Positions 17,980 to 26,655 are shown, counted from the stretch's first letter. The stretch is DNA of 64,000 nt from JAXGPX01 sp040766745 (GCA_040766745.1 JAXGPX010000009.1:1-64000); one strand, 5' to 3'. Notes: generated by a model from the letters alone, not told the origin. Numbers and translations: made by a program.

Positions 17980-18501
17980 GTGGCCTATGTGGTAGGCCAC
18001 TAAGCCTGTGGATTGGGCAACATTGCTTAGGAGTGGCCTATGTGGTAGGCCACTAAGCCTGTGGATAGGGCAACATCGCTCGGGAGTGGCCTATGTGGTA
18101 GGCCACCAGGCCCGTGGATAGGGCAACATTGCTCAGGAGTGGCCTATGTGGTAGGCCACTAGGCCTGTGGATTGGGCAACATTGCTCAGGAGTGGTCTAC
18201 GCGGTGGGCCACTAGACCTTCGAAGTGGGCAACATCGCTCAGGAGTGGCCTATGTGGTGGGCCACTAGACCTTCGAAGTGGGCTACATCGCTCAGGAGTG
18301 GCCTACGAGACAGGCCACTAAGCCTGTGGATTTAGCAACATTGCTCGGGAGTGGCCTATGTGGTAGGCCACTAAGCCCGCGGATTGGGCAACATTGCTCG
18401 TGAGCGGCCTATGTGGTAGGCCACTAAAGCCTGTGGATAGGGCAACATTGCTCAGGAGTGGCCTATGTGGTAGGCCACTAGGCCCGCGGATTGGGCTACA
18501 T
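17980..18501. repeat. Ten tandem 53-bp units each carrying a hairpin
   Basis: Units begin at 17980, 18033, 18086, 18139, 18192, 18245, 18298, 18351, 18404 and 18458; the spacing is 53 bases each time except one 54. Each has a palindrome GTGGCCTA-5 nt-TAGGCCAC (plus A/T outer pair in most), then a 32-base tail with a weaker GCCY...GGGC pairing and GCAACATTGC. In units 5 and 6 an arm change leaves G-U pairing possible. In unit 7 the loop is different but the arms are kept. The tails are as conserved as the hairpins, so this is not a CRISPR array. It lies upstream of the mnmA promoter; no gene is inside. Confidence 0.95.
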
Positions 18502-18567
18502 CATCATGGAGGTGCGGACCAAATCCGGGACTTGAAAAGAAAGGGTGATGCCGTTGTATACTGCTGG

Positions 18568-18573
18568 TATAAT
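18568..18573 (+). promoter_or_regulatory. Extended -10 promoter for mnmA
   Basis: TGGTATAAT forms an extended -10 element, with TATAAT at 18568-18573. There is no good -35 at the ideal distance. Transcription would start near 18580 and leave a leader of about 90 bases before the mnmA start. The repeat array lies just upstream and would not be in this transcript. Confidence 0.55.
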
Positions 18574-18669
18574 GGCTTGGAGAATTTGGCTCAAAGCCAA
18601 CAGGTTTTAGAGCGGGATTGCGCAGATGGAATGATGAGACAACTTTCCTTATGAAAGGAGGCGCCGGTA

Positions 18670-19866
18670 TTGCCCAGGCCAAGAGTTGCTGTTGCCATGT
18701 CAGGTGGGGTAGACAGTTCCCTTGCATGCTCACTTCTGGTTGAACAGGGTTTCGAAGTGATAGGGCTTACTATGAAACTCCTGGCTAACCCTCCTTCCCA
18801 GGGTGATCCGGTTGCTAAACCTTGTTGTACTCTGGAGATGGCTGAGGATGCCAGGCGAATTTGCTATGACCTGGGCATTCCCCATTACACCATAAACCTG
18901 GTTGAAGAATTCGAAGAAGAAGTGATAACCCCTTTTGTTGAAGACTACCGCAGGGGCAGGACTCCTAATCCGTGTCTTGTGTGTAACAGCAAGTTTAAGT
19001 TTGGTCACCTTCTCGACAGGGCACGCGAGATAGGTGCCGAATATCTGGCTACAGGGCATTATGTAAAGGCCGGGCAAATAATAGGAACAGACAGAGGCTT
19101 TGTGGAGAATCACATCCTGGCAGCACCGTCCGGCACGCAATCGGGCACGCAATCCGGCATTAAAGAGGCCAGGCCCAGGACCCTTTTGGCCAGAGGCACA
19201 GATAAGGGGAAGGACCAGAGCTACGCCCTTTACGGCCTTACCCAGGATATGTTGAGGCACGCAATGTTCCCCCTAGGGAATCTTACAAAGCAGCATGTAC
19301 GCCAGATGGCATCTCAGAGAGGGCTGGTTACAGCAGAAAAGCCGGAAAGCCAGGAGATCTGTTTCGTTACACAGGGGAGCTACAGGGAGTTTTTGGAAGA
19401 GCGGAGGGTAAGAAGCCTTCCTGGCCTGGTTGTAGATACATCAGGCAAAGTGCTTGGGCACCACAATGGCCTTGCTTTTTATACAGTTGGCCAGAGAAAA
19501 GGGCTGGGAATTTCGAGTCCGTATCCGCTATATGTGGTTGGCATCGATGTAGACGAAAACAAAGTAATCGCAGGCGAGCGCAGTGAAGCGTATGCCGAAG
19601 GTTGTTACATAGAAGATGTGAACTTCATTATGGCAGACTACCCGGATTCCCCTGTAGAGGGTACTTGCATGGTTCGTTACAGGGGCAGAGAGGTTCCTGC
19701 AACTCTGATTCCATGCAATGGAGGCCCATACCAGGGATTGTCGGGCCGAGGCCGTGCATTGGTGAGATTCAGCCGGCCTCAGTTTGCAGTTACGCCAGGG
19801 CAGGCTCTTGTTTTCTACCAGGGTGAATTTGTGTATGGCGGAGGCACAATAGCTGAGAAAGCGTAG
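18670..19866 (+). CDS. mnmA: tRNA-specific 2-thiouridylase MnmA
   Basis: A 398-residue enzyme that activates U34 of tRNA-Lys/Glu/Gln with ATP and inserts sulfur. The PP-loop SGGVDSS is at residues 11-17. The catalytic cysteines are in NPCLVCN (C102/C105) and in EICFV (C231). TGHYV near 128 and VGQRKGLGI are also family marks. TTG 18670 follows AAAGGAGG at 18655-18662. Between TGHYVKAG and the TLLARGTDKGKDQSY region the protein carries an extra 25-30 residues with a repeated SGTQ, longer than usual. A 15-bp tandem repeat follows the stop in the same frame. Confidence 0.95.
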   Translation: MPRPRVAVAMSGGVDSSLACSLLVEQGFEVIGLTMKLLANPPSQGDPVAKPCCTLEMAEDARRICYDLGIPHYTINLVEEFEEEVITPFVEDYRRGRTPNPCLVCNSKFKFGHLLDRAREIGAEYLATGHYVKAGQIIGTDRGFVENHILAAPSGTQSGTQSGIKEARPRTLLARGTDKGKDQSYALYGLTQDMLRHAMFPLGNLTKQHVRQMASQRGLVTAEKPESQEICFVTQGSYREFLEERRVRSLPGLVVDTSGKVLGHHNGLAFYTVGQRKGLGISSPYPLYVVGIDVDENKVIAGERSEAYAEGCYIEDVNFIMADYPDSPVEGTCMVRYRGREVPATLIPCNGGPYQGLSGRGRALVRFSRPQFAVTPGQALVFYQGEFVYGGGTIAEKA

Positions 19867-19872
19867 GCACTG

Positions 19873-19932
19873 GCGCAGTTAAAGAAAGCACAGTCAAAGA
19901 AGGCACAGTTAAAGAAAGCACTGTGAAAGAAA
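19873..19932 (+). repeat. Four 15-bp tandem units after mnmA
   Basis: Units start at 19873, 19888, 19903 and 19918 with the consensus GCACAGTTAAAGAAA. They follow the mnmA TAG (19864-19866) in the same reading frame and stay open until TGA at 19924. If read through, they would add a short basic Ala/Gln/Leu/Lys tail. Confidence 0.85.
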
Positions 19933-19958
19933 GCTTAGGAGAGAGGGCATAGGGAAAG

Positions 19959-20020
19959 GGGCAGACCCGAGAAAGTCCCCCTACCCATAATCGAACGCAC
20001 CGTCGGCTGTGGGTCTGCCC
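19959..20020 (+). terminator. Long-loop inverted repeat downstream of mnmA
   Basis: GGGCAGACCC at 19959-19968 pairs with GGGTCTGCCC at 20011-20020, and ATTTTAG follows. The 42-base loop is unusually long for a simple terminator and may hold internal structure. It sits where mnmA transcription should end. Confidence 0.5.
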
Positions 20021-20147
20021 ATTTTAGAAATATGACCAAATGCTTGGACTATATGCTTTCAGCCAGCTTAAATTGCCAGGAATCCTCTATAATTTAAAGG
20101 CCGCGGATTTGGTCCTATCAGCTATTATACCTGGCGTTAAAGGCAAT

Positions 20148-20561
20148 CTACCCAACGCCTCCTGCAAGGAGAGTGATAAACGTTCTTGCGTGTCCGTATT
20201 CATCGCCTGCAATGGATAGGAATATTGTCTTCTGCTCAAGGGTAGTTGCCATGCGTGCGAATTCAGCGTACTCGGCTATAGCCTTCAGTTCACCCTCCAA
20301 TGCCAGTTCCAGATTGCGCCGGAATTCGTCCCGGCCTGCCCTGCCCCGGAATGGGTCTATTGTAGGGAAAGCCATTGTCATTTTGTCTGCTATCATGGCA
20401 GTCAAGATTCTGGCATGGCCATATTCGTCTGCCGCCATGCTGGAAAGGACTTGGGCAATAACAGTGTTCGGGGCGCTGCTGGCCAGCTGGTTATAGAAAC
20501 TTGCAGCTTCTAGCTCGTCCTTGATAGCTGCTTCAAGGTTCTCTTGCCAGTTGTATCGCAA
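20148..20561 (-). CDS. Ferritin-like/rubrerythrin-type diiron protein
   Basis: A 137-residue all-helical protein with two internally similar halves, each a helix pair. Likely diiron ligands are Glu in DELEAASFY and EGELKAIAEY and Glu/His in the two DEYGHA motifs. It lacks the C-terminal rubredoxin domain of classical rubrerythrin. Roles of the family are peroxide reduction or iron handling in anaerobes. TTG 20561 follows AAGGGAGG. The nearest gene on the same strand is an MFS transporter 96 bases upstream; nothing ties them functionally. Confidence 0.8.
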   Translation of the reverse strand: MRYNWQENLEAAIKDELEAASFYNQLASSAPNTVIAQVLSSMAADEYGHARILTAMIADKMTMAFPTIDPFRGRAGRDEFRRNLELALEGELKAIAEYAEFARMATTLEQKTIFLSIAGDEYGHARTFITLLAGGVG

Positions 20562-20657
20562 ATTTGTTTCCTCCCTTCAGAAACAGATACTTGGCTTCAA
20601 ATTGAGGCTAAAGTACCTTCATGACATGATATGAAGGGAGAACGTTAGTTGCCTTGG

Positions 20658-21872
20658 TCAATCAGCCCCTGGGGGGCTTGCATTCTGCAAGGCCTGTGAT
20701 TTGGAAGGTTCGGCTTGAAGTGTTTTGGACAGAATGCCTAAACAAAGAAGCAGAGAGCCGTTCATAATGAACACCCACTTAACCCCCAGGGCACTGCCAA
20801 CGAATCCTCCAATCATAGGGCCTACGACAGATCCAAGCAGGCTGAAGCTCTGGCTTATTCCAAAGGCCCTACCTCGAAATTCAGGTGTAACAGTTGTGGC
20901 AGTTAGGCCTTCTATGGAAATTTGGGCACCTGCGTAAACAAGACCATACGCGAAGCGGAGGGCGCCAAAAGAAATCGTGTTCGTGGCAAAGGCCTGGGGC
21001 AGGTTAAGCAGTCCCGAGAGCAACATGGAAATTCGAAAAGTATTGGCGAAGCTCCCGGCAGAGCCTTTTCTGCTCCAGACAGGGGCTGCCAGCACCGTGG
21101 CTATTCCTGTCAACGAAAAGAGCACACCTGTAGCCAGGGAAGCATCTCCAGTTGTAATCGACATGATGAACGGAGTTAGGACCGGCTGAAGAATCATTAC
21201 TGCCGCGTTGGTCAGGGTAACAAATATCATCAGTGTTCTGAAGTGCGTGTTCGACCAGGCCGTTCTAAGATCATTTTTTACGTCGATTTTCGCATCTTTA
21301 CCTAATGGTTTTGCGACTTCTTTTACTCCCAGCACTACAACTAAAGTGGCTGCCCAAAGGGTCAGTCCTGCAACCAAGAACGTAGGGCGTATTCCGATGT
21401 AGTGGGACAATACACCTCCAACCAAAGGGCCAAGCACGTTTCCTGTGGCAGAACCTGTCTTGAGGATTCCGAGAGATGTGCCTACTTTGTCTTCTGGGGT
21501 ATTGGTTGCTACAAGGGCTATGGCAGATGGGATAAATCCGGATACGACTCCGTTCAGCAGTCTCAGAACCAGAAGCTGCATAGGAGTTTGAACTATGGAT
21601 ACCAAAATGTTAATGATTCCCATGCCGAATCCTGCGCGGACGATCATTACCTTCCTGCCGTACTTATCGGCCAGGGAACCCCAAACAGGTGACAATATGC
21701 AGCTGGACATGAATGATGCGGAATAGAGCGCACCTGACCATGCTTCAAGATTGGATTTGGTACCCATTTGCTCCAGGAAAACCGGAAGAAACGGGCTAAT
21801 AAAGGAAAAACTAATAGCTGCGATGAGAGTTCCAAACCATAGTACGTACAAGTTCTTCTGCCATTGCTCCAT
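20658..21872 (-). CDS. MFS efflux-type transporter
   Basis: A 404-residue transporter with 12 predicted membrane segments. The loop between segments 2 and 3 has WGSLADKYGRKVMIVRAGFG, the MFS motif A. RLLNGVVSGFIPSAIALVATNTPEDKVGTSLGILKTG and GNVLGPLVGG match drug/H+ antiporters of the MdtG/multidrug type. The substrate cannot be read from the sequence. A GTGAGG ribosome site lies 7 bases before the ATG. Confidence 0.82.
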   Translation of the reverse strand: MEQWQKNLYVLWFGTLIAAISFSFISPFLPVFLEQMGTKSNLEAWSGALYSASFMSSCILSPVWGSLADKYGRKVMIVRAGFGMGIINILVSIVQTPMQLLVLRLLNGVVSGFIPSAIALVATNTPEDKVGTSLGILKTGSATGNVLGPLVGGVLSHYIGIRPTFLVAGLTLWAATLVVVLGVKEVAKPLGKDAKIDVKNDLRTAWSNTHFRTLMIFVTLTNAAVMILQPVLTPFIMSITTGDASLATGVLFSLTGIATVLAAPVWSRKGSAGSFANTFRISMLLSGLLNLPQAFATNTISFGALRFAYGLVYAGAQISIEGLTATTVTPEFRGRAFGISQSFSLLGSVVGPMIGGFVGSALGVKWVFIMNGSLLLCLGILSKTLQAEPSKSQALQNASPPGAD

Positions 21873-22168
21873 TATTAAGCCTCACAATCATTTAGAATAT
21901 AAAAATAAATATCCTGACTGTATTCGACAAGCAACGAAGATTTCCTGCTAGCTGCAGGGGTCTCCGGGGATGTTGAGCGATTGGAAAAATCAAGTGTTTA
22001 GAGGATTTATTACTGGTACCGCAATTTTCGTGGAGGAATCGGGGGGCGGTGTGGCGAAAGTCGTTTGTATCTGAATACTGCCAAATTGAGGTACTTGTGG
22101 TATTCGCCGGAGTCCTGCTTAATACCAGTATAACAACATAACAGAACAAGGAATTGGGAGGGGTTTCA

Positions 22169-23593
22169 TTGTCCAAAGATAACACCGGATTCTTTGATCA
22201 CTCTACATTCGAAGCATTTGTTGACAAATTGATGAAGGAATACGATGCTCCAGGCCTTTGTGTAGGGATAATTTCCAAAGGCGACATGATCTACTCCAAG
22301 GGTTTTGGATATAGAAACCTGGAACAGAAGTTACCTGTAACAGAAGAGACCGTATTCGGAATTGCATCGGTCTCGAAATCTTTTTCAGCCCTGGCTATTA
22401 TGCAGCTGGCAGAGCGTGGGTTGCTTTCTGTGGAACACCCTGTAAAACGGTATCTCCCAGGTTTCGGCCTGCCTGATAATAGTGCTGAATGGAAGGTCAA
22501 TATTCATAATTTCCTAACTCACACTCCTGGGATTCCGCCCCTGCCGTCGTTGAATTACGGGATTATCGAAAGCACTGAACTTGATGAAAAAGATAGGGAG
22601 GAGCTCAGCGAAGACGAGCTGGCACCTGATAGGCCCAGCGTTGAGGATACTGAGGGCCTGTTGAAGTTCATTGCCAACCACGATTACCAGCTGTTGGGCC
22701 GGCCGGGGCAGTATGTAAGTTATTCAAACGATGCATATGGCCTTCTTGGTTCTATCATAGAATTGGTATCAGGCAAGAGTTATGAAGACTACCTTCAGGA
22801 GAATATCCTTATGCCTCTTGGCATGGCCCATACCACGACCAGAGTTGACAGAATAAAGGAACTGCCTGATGTTACCAGCCTTTATTACAAAGACAAAGAC
22901 GACAATCTGTGTACGTCTGAGCATTGGCAAGAGGCTCCTTCGTTTACTGCTTGTGGTTTTATCAAGTCCACCGTACGGGATCTCTTGTCCTACTTGAACT
23001 TATATCTCAACAACGGCACTGTAGGGGCCAATTGTATTGCCTCACCTTGCTCGATTTCCAGGATGGTTACGCCATATTACCTCTATAATCCCGATGTATG
23101 GTACGGTTATGGCTTCAACATAAGGCCGGATTACCAGGGAGTGACTTTAATTCAGCATAGTGGGTCCCTTCGAGGCGTTGCATCTAACATTGGATATGTC
23201 CCTGAAAAAGACTTTGGTGTAGTGGTTCTCTGCAATCTAAGCGGATTCCCTGCAAGTAAGGTGTGGTTAGGGGCGGTCAATCTCCTTCTGGGGCTGCCTG
23301 TTGATAATTTGACAATAAAGAAAGAAGTTTGCCCGCAACCTGTATCAAGGCTCTTGAAATTCGCCGGCACGTACCGCTCAGGAGAGGGAGCCATTATTAA
23401 AGTTCAGCTTTCCGAGGATAAGTTAGAAGCTGAAATCGACTCTAAGGCTTACCCAGTAGAGACAACAGGCTGGGATACTGCAGTTATTACCGTTAGGGGA
23501 ATAGAGAGCCATGTCCGGTTTCTGTTTAACCCCGCTGGAGATGTATGGGCGTTGAGGTATGGATCCAGAATTATACTTAAGGCAGATGATTGA
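22169..23593 (+). CDS. Serine hydrolase of the class C beta-lactamase fold
   Basis: A 474-residue protein of the beta-lactamase/penicillin-binding/esterase superfamily. The catalytic SxxK is SVSK at about residue 67. The second motif is YSN (QYVSYSNDAYGLLG), and the third-strand motif is HSG (IQHSGSLRG) in place of KTG. A C-terminal domain of about 100 residues resembles the lipocalin-like tails of D-aminopeptidase-type members. I see no signal peptide, so it may act in the cytoplasm. TTG 22169 follows GGGAGGGG. The substrate is unknown: peptide, ester or lactam are all possible. Confidence 0.82.
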   Translation: MSKDNTGFFDHSTFEAFVDKLMKEYDAPGLCVGIISKGDMIYSKGFGYRNLEQKLPVTEETVFGIASVSKSFSALAIMQLAERGLLSVEHPVKRYLPGFGLPDNSAEWKVNIHNFLTHTPGIPPLPSLNYGIIESTELDEKDREELSEDELAPDRPSVEDTEGLLKFIANHDYQLLGRPGQYVSYSNDAYGLLGSIIELVSGKSYEDYLQENILMPLGMAHTTTRVDRIKELPDVTSLYYKDKDDNLCTSEHWQEAPSFTACGFIKSTVRDLLSYLNLYLNNGTVGANCIASPCSISRMVTPYYLYNPDVWYGYGFNIRPDYQGVTLIQHSGSLRGVASNIGYVPEKDFGVVVLCNLSGFPASKVWLGAVNLLLGLPVDNLTIKKEVCPQPVSRLLKFAGTYRSGEGAIIKVQLSEDKLEAEIDSKAYPVETTGWDTAVITVRGIESHVRFLFNPAGDVWALRYGSRIILKADD

Positions 23594-23603
23594 GGCTAGA
23601 TAG

Positions 23604-23645
23604 GTGCTGAGGCCCGAACACGTGATCGCAGGTTCGAATCAGCGC
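23604..23645 (+). terminator. Stem-loop between serine hydrolase and degV
   Basis: The outer stem is 23604-23610 with 23639-23645 (7 pairs, one G-U). The inner stem is CGAAC at 23615-23619 with GTTCG at 23632-23636. TTTTGG follows directly, then the degV ribosome site. It may be a terminator for the upstream gene. Confidence 0.45.
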
Positions 23646-23662
23646 TTTTGGAGGGGGCAGCC

Positions 23663-24508
23663 ATGAAAAAGGTAAGGGTTGTTACAGATAGTGCATCAGG
23701 TCTTCCCAGGACCGTACAAGATGAATATCAGATATCAGTGGTCCCTATTCCCATTCAAGTGGGGGATGAGTCCTATAAGGAAGGCGATAGTATTTCCTTA
23801 GAGGAGTTCTACCGACGTCTTGATGGTTCTGTAATGCCCAAGACCTCCAGTCCATCACCGGGCGACTTCATCAAAGTATATAGGAATCTTAGCGAAATTT
23901 CAGACGATATTATCTCGATTCATGTTACTGCTAAGGGGAGCGGTACATGCCAGTCTGCAAAAGTTGCAGCAGATGCTGTGGCAGGCCAAACCCGGGTGCA
24001 TGTATATGATTCGAATACGGTTTCAATGGGCGTTGGTTTTCTTGCAATTGAGGCTGCCAGAGCGGCTCTGGAAGGTTTGAATTTGGGCCAAATTACCGAA
24101 CGGCTTGATTCTTTGAAGACGAGGATAAAAGCTTTTGTGGCTATACCCACACTAAAATACCTCCAGAAGAGCGGCAGGTTGAGCCAGGGGCAGGCAATAT
24201 TCGGTTCCATCCTTTCCATAAAACCGGTGATTGAGGTTAAGGACGGCCTGCTCAAGGTTGTGGATAAAGCAAGGAGTTACCCTAGGGCACTGGAAAGGGT
24301 AGCTGAACTTGCCTCAAACGCAGTTTCCAACATTCCTGCCCGTGTCGCTGTTATGCACGCTAATAGCTACGAAGAGGCTCTCAAGTTTGCAGAATCCCTA
24401 AAGCGCCGGGTCAACATTGAGCAGCTCACCATAGGGGATGTCGGAGCGTCTTTGGCATTGCACGGCGGCCCTGGGATGATTGGGGTTGTGCTTTTGGCCC
24501 TAAGGTAA
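23663..24508 (+). CDS. DegV family fatty acid-binding protein
   Basis: A 281-residue DegV protein. Family members bind fatty acids and include FakB, which presents fatty acids to a FakA kinase. The N-terminus VRVVTDSASGLPRTV, the region TSSPSPGDFIKVYRNL, the SxxS-type stretch IHVTAKGSGTCQSA and LKYLQKSGRLSQGQA are characteristic, as is the C-terminal IGDVGASLALHGGPGMIGV. I start at ATG 23663 because GGAGGGGGC lies just upstream. No FakA-like gene is adjacent. Confidence 0.92.
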   Translation: MKKVRVVTDSASGLPRTVQDEYQISVVPIPIQVGDESYKEGDSISLEEFYRRLDGSVMPKTSSPSPGDFIKVYRNLSEISDDIISIHVTAKGSGTCQSAKVAADAVAGQTRVHVYDSNTVSMGVGFLAIEAARAALEGLNLGQITERLDSLKTRIKAFVAIPTLKYLQKSGRLSQGQAIFGSILSIKPVIEVKDGLLKVVDKARSYPRALERVAELASNAVSNIPARVAVMHANSYEEALKFAESLKRRVNIEQLTIGDVGASLALHGGPGMIGVVLLALR

Positions 24509-24585
24509 TTAATGGACGGGTACCCAGCTCCCTGCTAAAGGGCATTTGAAAAGTGATATTTGAAAGGTAATAGATATAGATGAAT

Positions 24586-24618
24586 AGGCCCTGGATGATT
24601 GGGAAAGGGCTTATTTTT
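24586..24618 (+). terminator. Terminator of degV, overlapping the DUF1287 gene end
   Basis: AGGCCCT at 24586-24592 pairs with AGGGCTT at 24606-24612 (one G-U), followed by ATTTTTCC. It lies between convergent genes and overlaps the last codons of the minus-strand gene. Confidence 0.55.
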
Positions 24619-25405
24619 CCATAAGTTCAGACAGCTTATCCGGATCAATTCTGAAGTGGGCCAGAATTCCCCCTGGCCAGTATACCAGGGCGTTATCTTC
24701 GCCGGGATGGGTGGAGCCGTGGTGGAGTACTTTTGGAATCCCGTTGCGGAACCTTTTGTCTGATACGATTCCTATGTGATCGTACCTTTGACCTAGTATG
24801 ACTATGTCACCGGGTTGCCATTCTTTCAGGTTTTCGGCATCCCATGGTATGACTTCGCCGGTAAGGGTAATTGCGTGGCGCTTAAAGAATACATACAGGT
24901 TTGGGACACGGCGAAAGTCGATGTTTGGGTCAGGCATATTCCCGACCCTTGGATACTCGTTGACTGCAGAAGCAATATCTGTGTCTACCATGGCTTTTAG
25001 GTCAAAACCTGCGTGCTTGAATGCGCGCCAAACAAGGTCAGTGCAGACGCCTTCGTTTTCAGGAGGGTAACCGTCTGCATAGTAAGCGCTTTTGTAGAAT
25101 GGCCTCTGTTCGACCTGGGTTCTGGCGCCTTCTACAAGGTCTATAGAGTCATCCTTGCCGTTTCCGTCTTGATCGTGGCTAAGCGGAACCGCCTCGATTT
25201 CGAGAGAGGGCCTCAGTAATGTGGATATCCATTGGATCAGGCCCGGTTCACCGTGCTGCCATCCCTCCCAGTAGAGGAGTGCGCCAGCCGCAAGTATTAT
25301 TACAAGAACCAGAGTGATTCGTCCTATTCGGCCGAAAGGCCTTATCTTGATTGGATCAACCGGTACTGGGTTGACCGGAACATTTCGATTTATCCTTCTT
25401 GGCAT
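24611..25405 (-). CDS. DUF1287 family membrane-anchored protein
   Basis: A 264-residue protein with an N-terminal membrane anchor (residues about 30-50, ITLVLVIILAAGALLYW) and an extracytoplasmic domain resembling DUF1287, a NlpC/P60-like papain fold. Candidate active-site features are the Cys in EGVCTDLVWRAFKHAG, and DHIGIVSDKR and LHHGS further on, placed like the Cys and His of NlpC/P60 enzymes. A cell-wall role is plausible but unproven. ATG 25405 follows CAGGAGTGCCAG and lies 13 bases after the sfsA stop, so the two are probably co-transcribed. A longer frame to 25432 would overlap sfsA. Confidence 0.75.
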   Translation of the reverse strand: MPRRINRNVPVNPVPVDPIKIRPFGRIGRITLVLVIILAAGALLYWEGWQHGEPGLIQWISTLLRPSLEIEAVPLSHDQDGNGKDDSIDLVEGARTQVEQRPFYKSAYYADGYPPENEGVCTDLVWRAFKHAGFDLKAMVDTDIASAVNEYPRVGNMPDPNIDFRRVPNLYVFFKRHAITLTGEVIPWDAENLKEWQPGDIVILGQRYDHIGIVSDKRFRNGIPKVLHHGSTHPGEDNALVYWPGGILAHFRIDPDKLSELMEK

Positions 25406-25418
25406 CTGGCACTCCTGT

Positions 25419-26450
25419 TCAACGCTTTCCATCGGCGAACTGCTGATAAGGTATGGGTTCAGGGCTTAGGCGAATGCAATACGGTGACACGCAACAGCGG
25501 TATGCCAGTATCTTTACGCCGGCTTGAGCGGCTTCATCTAGGGCCTGGGCAAAGCCAGGATCCATTTCCCTGTTAGCCGATACACTTGTTATGTCTTCCC
25601 TTTGGGCAATGAAAACCACACATGTATCCAAACCCATTGATGAGATTTCTTTTAACTCGCGGAGGTGGCGTGCGCCCCTTTCTGTGGGCGCATCAGGAAA
25701 TAGGCCTGTACCGTCTATGCACAAGGTAACTGATTTGACTTCTACCAGAAGAGGGCGCTTACCCGGGCCTTCCAGCATGAAATCAAACCTGCTCTTAGGA
25801 GTATTCCTGGCTTTCCGGGTATTCGCGGACTTCAAATTGTCATCTTTGGCCGGGCCGTCATTACCCGTGCTTGTGCCTGTTTTGACTCCACTTTGGCCTT
25901 CACTTTCCCTTGCCGTATTTCCGCCTTCTGTGTCGTTCTGCCAGTTTGGTGTGCCCAGACGGCTGTCCAGGCGGTTGCTTACTTGATCCAGAGCAACCTC
26001 TCTATGGACCGAAGTATATTCGCTGAACTCGCCGAGTGCTCCTTCTGTTGCGGCCTGCTCAAAAAGGCGGTTAGGATACCTTGTGTCGACGCACACCCAA
26101 ATATCGTCAAAGCCGGCAAGGACCAGGTCATATTGGGTCTTTCGCTTGATTGAGCTGAGTTGGGCATTTATGTTTCTGACCATGACCCGATTTTCGGGGA
26201 ACAGCAATTCTTCCAGCCTGCCGGGATCAGGCACATGGGCTTGTATTGTTTGCCCGGCTAAGTCCACTACTGCAAGAAATCTGTTAGGACGGGAAATAAG
26301 CCTGCCTTCTGCAAGATTGCCCAGTGGAATGGAAACGCCCTGGGTTTGGGGCATAGAACATGCCGTACTCTTGCCGCCGGAAAAGCTGTTGTGCGAATTC
26401 TTCCCCAGCCTGCACGTATTTTGGTTGGATATCTGATTGTTTGTGCCCAT
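25419..26450 (-). CDS. sfsA: SfsA-like DNA-binding/nuclease family protein
   Basis: SfsA (sugar fermentation stimulation protein) relatives are about 230 residues; this frame is 343. The core is recognisable: AEGRLISRPNRFLAVVDL, VPDPGRLEELL, the nuclease-like KSRFDFMLEG...PLLVEVKSVTL and FPDAPTERGARHLREL. The excess is an N-terminal extension of about 40 residues, which may not be translated since a Met lies at residue 33, and a hydrophilic insertion of about 45 residues (NWQNDTEGGNTARESEGQ onward) before KSRFDF. Neither candidate start has a clear ribosome site. The DUF1287 gene follows in the same operon. Confidence 0.85.
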   Translation of the reverse strand: MGTNNQISNQNTCRLGKNSHNSFSGGKSTACSMPQTQGVSIPLGNLAEGRLISRPNRFLAVVDLAGQTIQAHVPDPGRLEELLFPENRVMVRNINAQLSSIKRKTQYDLVLAGFDDIWVCVDTRYPNRLFEQAATEGALGEFSEYTSVHREVALDQVSNRLDSRLGTPNWQNDTEGGNTARESEGQSGVKTGTSTGNDGPAKDDNLKSANTRKARNTPKSRFDFMLEGPGKRPLLVEVKSVTLCIDGTGLFPDAPTERGARHLRELKEISSMGLDTCVVFIAQREDITSVSANREMDPGFAQALDEAAQAGVKILAYRCCVSPYCIRLSPEPIPYQQFADGKR

Positions 26451-26495
26451 ATCACTAGTGTGACATTTAAGCGTAGTGTGTTCAAGTATCTTACT

Positions 26496-26618
26496 GCCGG
26501 GTTATCCGGCATAGGCATATAGGTGAGCGATTTTCATAAGTGCCGGGTTATCCGGCGGAAAAAAGAAGTGTGTGTTGGAGGGGCGGTATTTCCCGGAAAA
26601 GTGCGCGGGCTATCCGGC
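26496..26618. repeat. Three similar hairpins between sfsA and homoserine dehydrogenase genes
   Basis: GCCGGGTTATCCGGC occurs at 26496-26510 and 26542-26556, and a diverged copy ends at 26618 (preceded by GTGCGCGGGC). Each can form a CCGG-based stem with a five-base loop. They lie in the divergent promoter region, upstream of a -10-like TATAAT at 26650, so they could be operators or repeated RNA hairpins. Confidence 0.6.
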
Positions 26619-26649
26619 ACCAAAAGTTCTTCCTTTCAGCAATTCAGGG

Positions 26650-26655
26650 TATAAT
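26650..26655 (+). promoter_or_regulatory. -10 element for homoserine dehydrogenase gene
   Basis: TATAAT at 26650-26655; the hexamer 17 bases upstream (TTCTTC) is a poor -35. If used, transcription starts near 26662. That argues for the downstream start codons rather than the long frame opening at 26540. Confidence 0.45.

Noticed and set aside
17980..18501. CRISPR array
   Set aside because: The segments between the palindromes are nearly identical from unit to unit, so there are no unique spacers, and no cas gene lies nearby.
19959..20020. Known riboswitch
   Set aside because: It lies after the stop of mnmA and before a convergent gene, and I recognised no conserved riboswitch core; a terminator is simpler.
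23612..23645. tRNA gene suggested by GGTTCGAATC
   Set aside because: The T-loop-like sequence has no matching T-stem, anticodon arm or acceptor stem; the region folds better as a simple two-part stem-loop.
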